Source of the DNA: Ustulina deusta
Lineage: Eukaryota > Ascomycota > Sordariomycetes > Xylariales > Xylariaceae
NCBI GenBank assembly: GCA_023159155.1
Contig: JAJNNX010000041.1
Coordinates: 310,001-374,000, forward strand
DNA: 64,000 bases
Direction: 5' to 3'
Shown here: one piece after another, positions 21,825 through 32,269 of the stretch
How the letters are laid out: every line of letters starts with the position of its first letter
How positions within the stretch are numbered: the first letter of the stretch is position 1
Translations under genes and position numbers: made by a program
Notes under the pieces: model-generated
What the model was told of the DNA's origin: nothing
Databases searched by the model: none
Seen by the model: the letters and a program-made list of their open reading frames with translations, nothing else

Positions 21825-24048
21825 TTAAATCACGATCTTTTGGAGCTCAGCGGTATCGCTCTTCTCCCAGGGATGTAGCTCTCCAACTTGGCGGACCAAG
21901 ACTTCATGTTGGAGACTCCTAGGTTTGATTGTAGCCTTGAAGTCTTCCGGGCGACTGATGAGACTAGGTGTAAACTTCATGAATGGTTCAATCTCACAGC
22001 CATTCTCATCTAAGCCCTTGCTAATATCAAAGACAGCCAAGGTCCGTACGATAGTTAGCCATACGGATGAATCGGCAATATACCGACCAGGACAAATACG
22101 GCGTCCGTAACCGAAAACGTAGTTTGTTGGATCCGGGTCTGGATGTGGGCCGAGATAGCGTGATGGATCAAATGCCAATGGATTGGAATAGACAGCCGGA
22201 TCGTGTGTAAACCACCTATTGATACGGTCAACTCAGAGAATTCTAAACAACCCCTTTCGCCTTCGCACTTGATTCCAGCCCGTTATATTTGGATAGGTTA
22301 CTCACCAAATATTTGGCATGATTATTGCTCCCTTTGGAATACGATACCCATTGACGATGTCCTCAGCAGTGGTTGCATGAGCTACGCCCATAGGGACCAC
22401 AGGGTGCCATCGCCATGCTTCTGTCACTATAGCCTCGATATAGGGGAGGTTCTCTCTGTCGCTAAAAGTAGGGAGCCGGCCAATCCCGATAACCCGATCA
22501 ATCTCCTCTTGAGCTGTTCGCTGTACGTCAGGAAACATGGTCATGGCCAAGAAGAACGAAGATATCGTGTTTACGGTCTAGTTTTGTGAGTTAATTTTAT
22601 CTGAGATTCGCTGAGAGGGTGGGCCAAACATACGGTATCCGAGCCGCCAGCATATACGGCTAGCTGTTGCAACTGGCGTCAACAATGTAGACCAAAAAGA
22701 AGCCTACCGAGGAAAACCTAAAAATAAAAAAACGTGAATGGCAGAATAAAGTACTCACAGCAGTCCACTTGAGGTTGTCGTGGTCATCTGGGGTAAAATT
22801 ATCTCCCCTATCGTTATGGAAGGCCATGACAAAAGACTTTTCCTGATTACCACTAGCTATTCGCTGCTGAGAAAACTGTAATGGCCTCTCTGCTGTTTCC
22901 TTTAGTACGGCCTTCCACTGCCTACTTGTCTTTTTCCACCCGCCACCCAGCATCCAACTGGGGATATATTTTACTGTGAATGTTTAGCTTTCTTGTTGAT
23001 CAACATACACGTGGTTGGTAGGAACGACACACAAGCAGGAATAGAATCTACCAGCCAGGCACCAGGGACGAAACAGGCAGAAAACTGCCCCATAGCTGTA
23101 TCCACGAGTCCAACCAATGGATCAGGCGTGTGAGGTTCTACCGTGTATCCATATACGATTTTAAGAATGATAGCGGCGGCCTCACTACGTGTTGAGGAAA
23201 CCCTCAGATGTCAGTTTGGCCCATGGCATAGCTCAGTACTGGGTCTTACGTACGTCCTTATGTGGTCGAGGAATAATTCTGGTTCTTGGAGAACACGAAA
23301 TAGAAATCGGTGCACTTCTATATCTTGCAGAGGTAAATATGGCACGACAGTCATTTTAGTACCCATAAGCATATGTGCGAGCTTCCGGCGAAGACGAAAG
23401 GCGTTGTTATATGGCATGATTGCGAAGCCCTCGGTCCAGCCGACGCTGAAATCATTTAGTCTCAATGAATAATAAGTAATGAGGGAGAGAAGTAGTTTGC
23501 TTACGTCTCCGCAAAAGTGAAATACGGTCGCGATGAGTATTTTGCCGACCTTTTCTCCAAGAGTTCCGCGGCTAGCTCGGGTGAATGCAATATCACGATG
23601 GTTGTCCCTAATGCTGTGATGGAGCTGATTGGTCCTGTTGCCCACAGAGGAAGTTAGTATCATGACACATATAATCTTCAACGTATCAGCGGTATATTAC
23701 AGACCGTAGAGATCCTTATGCTTTAACCAATGGTAGCATTCTCGTTCGCCTTTGGGGGGAAGATCCAGTACGTTTCCTATGAGGGGAACTAAAATGTTTG
23801 GAGTTAGTACGTCTCATCTTGGGTGAGACCCGATCAAACGAATGGGAAAACTTTTATACTTCGTTGAACAAAATGAGGAACTTTGGCTAGAACAAGAGAA
23901 AAATAAAAAACCGGAATTGCTTACGGCCCTTAGGTCCTGGAGGCAGAGGTCCTCTCCTCTTATCAAAGAGGAGAAGCGTAACTCTTACGACAATAACCAG
24001 CGCCGTGGCAAGCAGGATACCACTCCCGAGCACTTGGATAGTGGCCAT
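21825..24048 (-). CDS. Cytochrome P450 monooxygenase
   Basis: Nine exons rebuild an intact 529-residue P450: 24048-23925, 23788-23705, 23634-23505, 23445-23254, 23184-23033, 22973-22759, 22663-22634, 22577-22306 and 22215-21825. All eight junctions hold frame. The N-terminus is an ER membrane anchor (GSGILLATALVIVVRVTLLL) followed by the proline hinge PLPPGPKG. Later come WTEGFAIMPYNNAFRLRRK (helix C), AGGSDT (I-helix oxygen-binding motif, on a 30-nt exon), EAWRWHP (K-helix ExxR) and the haem loop FGYGRRICPGR with its cysteine ligand. The pattern resembles fungal secondary-metabolism P450s of the O-methylsterigmatocystin oxidoreductase-like group; the substrate is unknown. It stands beside a decayed polyketide synthase. 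Confidence 0.93.
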
Positions 24049-27000
24049 GGCGAATGAACACACACACTGGCAAAATTGACAGTTCTTTGTGGACACTTCT
24101 TGATCTGATGAGACGATATGAAGTAGGGATAAGAACTGGGCATTGCATTAATCTATATAATACTGTTGGCATGCCTGGGGATTGAGGATATGACGCAAAA
24201 CGCCACTACACAGTGTAGCTACCGGTATTGCTTTCTTGTTGATCCTTGTTATGTCTACTACCCTTCGGCTCAACCGAGATATCAGCTTTTCAAGGATCCG
24301 GCGACATTTGAGGGTAGCATTTAATAAACCACAACCTGTCTGCAATGTTTTGTCGCTGATTCCGCGTCTGACCCGAATTCGAGCTGCCAGGGTTCTCGTT
24401 GTTAATGCATATTATTCGACACCAGGCTGCAACCTAGCTGACGCTGGGTATCCGTAATGAGAACTTCACAACACCTGCCTAATATAGTTGCCATTTCTTA
24501 AAGCTGGGCGAAATTAACCAGAGGGATTCAGCGGTGCTATGAAGTTTGCACCTTGCACAAAAATCGTTGTCGGCAGCAGTTGGGGGTAACTTCTACATGG
24601 GGTAATACTGCGACAGCATTTGGGGTGTTTTCCCGCATTAGGTGTCTCAAACATAGATGGCTGAATAAGTAGTGTACATGGATGATCTTGATGAAAAGCA
24701 AAATATTAATCACTCGGTAATCTACATACACTATATGTAGTATATTGTATTATATATATGGCTGGATACTCCCTCGCTCGATGTCACCCCCTGCTTGTGC
24801 CATGAAACCATTTTATAGCGTTTGGTTATCGTTGCACCGGGAATTTGTCGTGTATGGTTTATTTTCTGCTGAGACATCTTGACCAATCTCTGGGTTCGAA
24901 CTTCAACAGCGTGAGCCATACGGGATCAAGTTTGGCGATATCAAAGCTGAGGACCTTGGTAGATTTCCCCAATAATGCTTTAAGAACGACTTGTTCTTCT
25001 TCTTGGGCGGGTTTACAGCCGATAGAAGCGCCGCCACTGACTCTTTGCTAGACTCCTCTTTACACGGGGGCCTTCACCGCTCACGCTGTGCATGACCATG
25101 CGATTGAAGGTTCGTACTGTCAGGTTAGCTGGAGGGTACCATCAACTGCGGAAGAATATCTCGTGAGCCAGGGGTCTCGGAACGCCTCAGCACTCATTCT
25201 TTCATCTTTGCCGGAAGGACAGGGGTCACAGCCTATTACGGCAATGAAACCTGGGGTAGTTATCTGCGCCCAGCCAATAGTGTAGAGAAAAATTATTCCA
25301 TCAATCTGGCTTGGTTGCGACCATCCCAGCGTCGCTTATCGTATCACGGGAACGTCTGCGGCATCTAATGCAATGATGTTACACCCCTAGGATGAAAGCA
25401 GCCTAGTGTAGCTATGGTCTTAGTCCAAGGTTCCCGATATGGAGGGTATATGTAGTTTCAGTAAGAGGAATGCGCTACTAATCCGAGGCTTAACTCACTA
25501 CTCGGTTGTGGATAACTAGGTACTTAACCTGGTTGCTGGAGTCAGCCATCTATCTAATCGACACAAACGTGGCGGTAGGAGTTAAGACATTGAAACCCAC
25601 CAAGAAATTCATATCGAGGAGGAGAATTCGTGGTTGCAATGCCTTGCCCTCGAAGAAAATGCCAAAGCATTCGGTATCACGTATTTCAATGTATATAGTG
25701 GTTCTCCGCGACAGTCGGTCCATTGACCTCTCCCCCGGCTGTACCCCCATAGTACAACACGTCGTGGGAAGAAAGGCATATTGACAAGCCTACAGTCTCT
25801 CTCAAGCGTGCTGGAGTTAGCATAGCTACATGCAGTTCTTATGTGTAAGTTCAACCAGAACACTTACCGCTAATCCGGCACAGCCTCTGCGCATTAATTT
25901 TTGCTGTCTGCTTTGGATATCAATCTCGCAAGGTCCCTACCGCAGGTGATATTGCACTGGGCCGCATCTAGTCTAGAGTTTACCACGAGAGGTGACGTAT
26001 CACTGGGCAAACCCATAAAATGCATTGCTTGAAAGATGGCCGCAGCCAGCGAATCCAACATGATATCATACACTCGCTCAGCAAAGATAACACAACTCTC
26101 CATGATAGGCGCATATTCCTTCACACCGCCGGCCGAAGCCTAACCCGCTAGAGAATGTGTTGCCACTAAAACGCTGTCCGCCCAGGTGCTCTAAATAACG
26201 TGTACGTTTGCAAATCCAGCCCTGCTGCCACGATCTCGTCAATCAGAACCCGTAAGTCAGTCGACGTGGGTGGCGCGATGTTAGTAAGAACATGCACCGC
26301 GTGACCGTCGTTCAAGCCACATATGCAGGACGGCTCATAGATAGTAGTACTTGGCCCCTAGAGTTCGGATTTCAGTTAGCTAACCAGGTCCCGACGCGGA
26401 TAACTAGGACCTAGGTACCGCTTCTGATTTGTGGACTGAAGATGGACTCTCCATAGCCGGCGCACTGTCGATCGTCTTCTGACTGTCCTGCACCACCACA
26501 TGCGGAGCTAACTCGGGATGCCTGGCATACCATCGGGTTGGACCTGTTCTTACTTATGCCATGGCTAGTTTAACCACTGATAGGCTTGTGTCCATTTATG
26601 GCGCCCTGGCTATTCACGGTGTCACTTTCATTGGACACAGCATGCTCGTGTTCCATCGTCTTTCTCGCAGCCCCCGCCCCGCCGTTCAGGAACGAAAGCG
26701 AGTCGTGCGACGTGTACCGCACCTGGGCTCTCCTGGCAGTCATAAGGACCAGCTTACCGCGTCCCAGTCGAGGGGTGAGACCGTCGATTGAGTCGAGAGA
26801 AAAAATGTCAATGTGGAGGCGAGTTTGCACATGACATCTGAGCCGACATGGGGGCTTCGTTCCGTTCAGCTGCCCTGATATCGCCATGTACTAGGGACCC
26901 CTTCCCAGCCGCTGATGCGTACCACTTAATGAAGGCTATATGCACCGACGCCCTGGCGAAGCTGTTGTATTTCGGCAAGATAGTTGAGGGTGTTGTAAGG

Positions 27001-27786
27001 AGATTTCGCGCTAGTCACCAACACGCCCGACAGTGTCGCCATGTCTGATTCTCCATTACCGGATGACGCCCATCTCTACCGGATGACGCCCATCTCTACC
27101 GGATGACGCCCATCTCTACCGGATGACGCCTATCTCTAACACCGCCATCTCCGACGCCACGGTGGGGACGATCGTGTGTGATAGTCCAGCAGCGTGCCAT
27201 TGAAGGTCTGACGAAACGACTAATTACGGCCTCGCCCTGGAGTTTGTGATGCATCATTACCTCGGTGGCTAACGTGCACAGAAGTTCCTATTTAATATTG
27301 ACACTTTTGGGCTCTTTTCTCTTTCTTTACCTAGCTCTGTACCCAGTCCTCGTCCAAGTCAACACCCCCCCCTCCCCCCCTTTTTTTGTTTTTTTTTTTT
27401 GTTTTGGTGCTAGCTAGTATTCTATCTATGTCGCTTCAAGGATATTACTAGAATGAATCCGATACCTGCCCTAGCTGCATTCCCCAGTTGGCTCTTAAAC
27501 AAGAGGACACAGGATACCAAACCCTAACGGCGCCGACAATGACCATGCCGTTAGGCTCTTTATCCCAACAAATTCATGGCTTCCCAATCAAGAGTCCTTG
27601 GCCAAGCGTAGCCAACATAACAAAGAAGTCTAGGCGAAGGGCTATATTCTTGGCGCTAAGGGCCTTACACAAATTCCAAGTTCCAAAACCTTTGACATTG
27701 GGCGCCGTAGGTCATTAGCAATGGTGATATCTCTGAACTTGCTATCCTAGATTATGGCCAACATTTAGTAACATAATCTTCGAAGC
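24049..27786. other. Gene-poor relic region
   Basis: 3.7 kb without any intact gene. Short ORFs occur on both strands but are frame-broken and carry no domain I can name with confidence. A minus-strand frame at about 26160-26350 looks protein-like (GLNDGHAVHVLTNIAPP, then VLIDEIVAAGLDLQ) and may be a fragment of a former gene. A C-then-T homopolymer tract lies at 27365-27405. The region probably holds remains of genes once linked to the P450 and polyketide synthase. Confidence 0.5.
27059..27138. repeat. Tandem minisatellite, 4 x 20 bp
   Basis: Four head-to-tail copies of a 20-bp unit, CCGGATGACGCCCATCTCTA. The first three are identical and the fourth differs by one C-to-T change. No spacer separates units, so it is not a CRISPR array. 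Confidence 0.95.
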
Positions 27787-29468
27787 TCAACCTTTTTGAA
27801 GAAGAAGAAGAAGAAGAAGAAGAGAAGGAAGTCTTACGTTGAGGGTTATTGACACTGGGGTACGGCCTCTCACTGGTGGCATCGTAGAGCGACAAGAAGA
27901 AATTACATTGTCTAAGGCATTCTCGTCGATAATATCGCAAGCTGTGGCGGCAACCTCCCGTTGGAGGACCGCAACAAGTGTTTTGCTGATTTGTCTGCTA
28001 CCTCTGGTTTCGGGGTCGCGATGGACGTTTCCCATCTTAGTCCCAGGTCCGTAGCTTCGAAGCTCACCGGCGTCTCGTTGATTTTGCCTAGCACCTCGGC
28101 CAAGTCCTTGAAATTAACAGCGGTCGCTTTCAGCCGCCTCGACGGGGCGTGGAATTGTGACCGCAGCGTCAAGAACCTTATCCGAGGTGTCAATTGGCTC
28201 TTCGCTCTCCATGACAACAGTATCCAGTATCAGTCTCTAGGATCTTGTCAGCGATTGTGCCAACGCTATCCTCGGGCTGGAAGGAATAGTTCGAGATTTG
28301 AGGTACCACAACTGTGCTATCGCCTTCCGATGGGGCATTGGAAACGAACACCGATGAATTTTGATCGAAAAATTCCCCATCCAGTGCAGCGGAAACGAAG
28401 CTAGACGATTTTTTACCCTAGATGTCACTTGTTTCAGTGCTTTCTGCCGTTTCTAGGAGATCCCCCTTCGCCCCAAAAGACTTGCCTGCATCCACTCGAC
28501 TGAGGACCTCTGGGTCTGGCTTCTGATCAATGTTCCATGGTCGATGGCTTGTGCCGTCATCTAAATTAGATGACTCTATTTCGGTGTCGATTTGTGTAGC
28601 AATCAAACCCCTCAAGATGATCATGGGATCTTTTGTGATCTCCTCGAGAGCGATGCAGTTTGATCTGTACTTCTTCTGCCCTTGTTTTTTTGGTTTTAGC
28701 GGTGGCTAAGTACTCTCTGTCTGAATTTTCTGTCCCGGACACCCACAATTCCTTAATGAACATGGGTGTGATGGCGTTTTTCACCTTCTGTTCAGGATTG
28801 GAAATGATGGGGGGCAGGCAGACTTGTAGCGTAGCATCTAACGTCGGAGGGTGGATGAAGTGATGCTGAGCATACTGGAAAGGCATGAGTTTCTTTAGAA
28901 GGGGGACAGTCGAGCTAATTCTGGCTACAGCTTGATCTGACTTATGGTCAACAAGCATGCCTAACACTGTCTGGAAGAGTTTCCCAAACACAAGGCCAGC
29001 GCTCTTCCAGGTGTCATACATGTCCTCTGCTGCAATCCTGGTGGTGCAGTTCTTCCTTGCTTCAACGATACTGTTGATACAGCTATTTCGGAGGAGTTCC
29101 TCTTCTAGACCAACGTCTATGACCGTCTCAGGGTCATTGTATTCGATTAAAACTTGTCCACGACAATGCGCTTGAAAACGTTTCTCTGGGTCCAACAGTA
29201 ATGACCTGTCCAACTAACAAAACATCGCCACCTTTTCACTAGACACCCGGAATTGCGACCTAGCCGTTCTCACTCTTGAAAAGCCGAACAGACATAGATG
29301 GCGCGGTTGGTTGTCGATGACTGTACCGCTTTTCCTACATTCTAGCCACTGAGTAGTTAAAGCTTGTTGGCTCCTTGTTAAGCTGGTCTTTGGATGGCCC
29401 AGACTGAACCTGGTATAGACTATCTGTCTGCTCACAAGAATTGACCCTCCTCTAAGGGCCGATTCCAT
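27787..29468 (-). pseudogene. Decayed highly reducing polyketide synthase (DH, ER, KR remnants)
   Basis: Minus-strand frames carry HR-PKS pieces in the normal domain order but with stops and shifts. At 29213-28566 is dehydratase sequence: FQAHCRGQV, then MYDTWKSAGLVFGKLFQTV and HHFIHPPTLDATLQV. Continuing in another frame (28624-28418) is the post-DH segment SHRPWNIDQKPDPEVLS. At about 28150-28060 is the start of an enoyl reductase (LKATAVNFKDLAEVLGKI). Within a few codons this changes frame into ketoreductase sequence (RDPETRGSRQISKTL, ATACDIIDENALDNVISS, STMPPVRG; 28035-27840). Most of the ER and the KR cofactor site are missing, so an internal deletion fused the two. KS, AT and ACP are not identifiable. 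The intact enzyme would make a reduced polyketide; this copy cannot. Confidence 0.8.
27798..27822. repeat. GAA/TTC trinucleotide microsatellite
   Basis: About eight GAA units in a row, directly beyond the last recognisable ketoreductase codons of the decayed polyketide synthase. Confidence 0.9.
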
Positions 29469-30021
29469 TCACGTGAGCCTCTCGATGGCCCGTGGCATCG
29501 TCCACGCGACGCATAGCGCACCGCTTTGCCAGGTTTGTTTCATTTATGGGGGGACTCCATGAACAGCCACCAGAGGGGGTTTAATTATTTAAGGACCTTT
29601 ATCCTCACTCTGTAGAGTACGATGCCATTAATTTCTATTCGCCACTCGATTTACTTACATAATACACAACCACTTAATCTATTACTCAATCTACTATTTC
29701 AATATGTCTCATCCCTACATTTATTCTCTGGCCCCGGAGGCCGACCCTGGTGCGATCAACGGCATTGAAATTAGATGACAAGCCAGCGCTAAACTCGATG
29801 ACCAAGTGGAAAGGACTAAACAGCCGCGGGAGTTGTTAAAGGCTGTGACTTGGCACTTCCTCTATCTAACTTGTCATTACCTAATATGTTGCTCGCCATG
29901 CTACCCCTGTCCATATTCCAGATTTGAGATTCTAACCGCCTGTTTTCAAGTGCAAATAAGTAATACATTGGATGTAAATATAACAAACTGCAATCAAGAA
30001 GAAGGCGTACCGTGGGCTCTA
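29469..30021. other. Spacer between polyketide synthase relic and truncated ORF
   Basis: 553 bp with no supported gene. Composition is close to normal, becoming AT-richer rightward. Confidence 0.45.
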
Positions 30022-30447
30022 TCAACCCTTATCTGCAGTTTCCCAGCCATCTTCTTCTCGGTCCTCGTCATCTCCGTAATCAGTATTTCTAGGCCTTTCG
30101 CCCCCGTCTGAAGAGTTCCAGTCAGTGTCATGCTTGCCACCACTCTCAGTCTTACTAGCAGATTTACTATCATGCGACAAAGCATCCGAGTGCTCAGATC
30201 TGGAATCAGACAATTCCCAGATATTTGATTCCTTGTCAAAAGGAGAGACCTTCATTCTATCCCTAGACGCCTTAATAAACTCTTCGAGGGACTCGACTGT
30301 AAGTTCTAGCCTGCCTTCTTGGATATCCAGATTAATAGCTCTAAATGTTTCTGCTTTATCATTAATTTTGGCTTTTGCCTTGCTTTCAGCTAATTTTCTT
30401 AGATCGTCCCTGGCTGACAAGATGTTTTGAGCTTGGAGCTTAGATAT
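30022..30447 (-). pseudogene. 5'-truncated ORF, C-terminal fragment of unknown protein
   Basis: An open frame of about 140 codons runs from the edge of the AT-rich block to a stop at 30022. It has no ATG near its beginning; the first is within DRMKVSPFD. The sequence is hydrophilic and helical at first (ARDDLRKLAESKAKAKIND, LDIQEGRLELTVESLEEFI), then Ser/Asp/Glu-rich, ending EEDGWETADKG. It looks like a genuine C-terminus whose front part was removed where repeat copy B begins (about 30448). No family is recognised. Confidence 0.55.
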
Positions 30448-30750
30448 CAAAGTAGTATGAGTAGATTACGTAAGTAATCTATTCGATTAAGCCACATAGT
30501 AGCTATGCTAGTAAAAAGAGATAAAACACTATAAATAACACTTTTAATAGTAGCTAGAGGAATTATTAATAGAACATACATAGATTAATAAAAATTAATT
30601 TCTTAATATTTAGTATGTTTAATTAATAGATCTTCTAAAAAATAAAAATAACTATTATATTAAAAAATATAAGTTCGGCCTATTTTTTAATATATAAGCA
30701 CTACTATATTAGAACTATTTATAAGTAGTTATTTATAAGTATCTATTTTA
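30448..30750. repeat. LTR-like repeat, copy B (RIP-mutated)
   Basis: This matches copy A at 21304-21604 in the same orientation along its whole length. Shared blocks include AGTAGTATGAGT, AGCTATGCTAGTA and AAGTTCGGCCTATTTT. Most differences are G-to-A or C-to-T relative to copy A, on both strands, as RIP produces. It forms the left border of the AT-rich block. No clean target duplication is seen. Confidence 0.7.
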
Positions 30751-32037
30751 ATAATATTTTTAGTAAAGCTTTAAATTTTTAAAAAATATTAATACTGCTA
30801 TACTATAATATTTTAAATACTAAAGCAAAAAAGAGTATATATTCATAAAAAAATATTAATAATTAAAAAATACTTTATTTAAGCTATTTATGTTTTTATA
30901 TTTTATTATAGTAACTAGAAAAATTATTATAAATAAAAAAATAAATAGTTAGCAATAAAAATAAAAATAGAACTATATAATTATAAGTTTTTTTAAACAA
31001 AACTTTTAATAAAACTTATTTTAAAAACATAAACTTAAAAAAATAAAAAAATAAACTTAAGGTATAGGACTATAATAGACCTTTAATAATAATTACTAGT
31101 TTTTTTATAAAAGAGCTCGGTATTAATAAATACTATATTATTATATTTGAAAGCTTTAAATAAAAAATAGAATGTTTAAAGCGCAATATTATTAAAAGGC
31201 TTAATATATAGCCTAGTTATTTTATATTGTTAAAAAAGTATATATTATTAGTTAAAAGCTTAATAACTTTTATATAATAAAATAAGAAAAAAAACCTTTT
31301 TTATATTAGCTAGAAATATATAACGCATCCCACAAGCTCGTTTCGCACTTCTTCTTAGCGTATTTTTACGCTAGTTTTGTACTATAAAACTTACTTTACT
31401 TTTTTAAATAACTTTATAAATATAAGCCTTATAAACTAATAAATTAGATTTTTAAAATCCTAACTAAATAAGAAATTTAAATATATTTTTGTTAATTTTA
31501 TAGCTATTTTATTTCTAAAGTTATTTAAGGTATAAAAATTATAGGGATTATTTTAGCGTACTTTTTTATAACACTATAAATAAAATAGCTATAAAATTAT
31601 AATAAAGAGATTTAAAATCTTTATTAACTACTTATAATATTTATATATATTGATTTTATTTATTTATTAATACTAGTATTACTAAATATATTTAATTATA
31701 AATATTTTTTTTAATTTTTTAATTTAATTTTATATTATAACTTTTTATAATAATATTAAAATGTTTATTAATAAACTATTTAAATTAAAAGAAAATATAT
31801 ATATATATATATATATAATTATATATAAAGATTTTATTACTAAATATATTAAAAATCTTTTTTAAAATATTCAATTATTTAAACTTCTAATAAAATGTTT
31901 ATTTTAATGTTTAATAAGTAATTAAAAAAAAATTTAATATAACTATATAATGTTTTAATATAAAACTTAAAATTTTTTAATAAAATTTTTTTTTATAAAA
32001 ACCCTTTTTTTTATAAAAAACTTTTTTAAATACTAAA

Positions 32038-32269
32038 TGTTACGATTAATTAAGTAAAGCTTCTATAGCTAGTTTATTAATACTATAGATAAAGACTTTA
32101 AACTAAAAAAAAAAGAAAAAAAAAAGTTAGAGTTTATAAAATAGATAGATATAAACTCTATATATATAGCTATAGGATTATAGGTTAATTTATGCGTTGA
32201 TTTTTTATTTTATTGCTATATAAGTCTAAAGTTTTTATAAGTTTTGCTAAAACTATACTAACTGTTATA
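32038..32269 (-). repeat. Family-1 LTR, copy b, 3' LTR
   Basis: Reverse complement of the family-1 LTR seen at 37532-37769. The plus strand begins TGTTACGATTAATTAAG and ends with ACTGTTATA (originally CGTCACA). It contains the conserved CTTCTATAGCTAGTTTATTA block. Confidence 0.8.

Noticed and set aside
24885..24910. Possible tRNA gene at GGGTTCGAACTTC
   Set aside because: Only a B-box-like string is present; no A box, acceptor stem or cloverleaf could be built around it. No convincing tRNA, 5S rRNA or other RNA gene was found in the window.
26570..26887. 105-codon minus-strand ORF in the relic region
   Set aside because: No PKS or other family motif; overlaps another unconvincing ORF on the plus strand.
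27059..27138. CRISPR-like repeat array
   Set aside because: The units are strictly tandem without spacers and the genome is fungal; it is a minisatellite.
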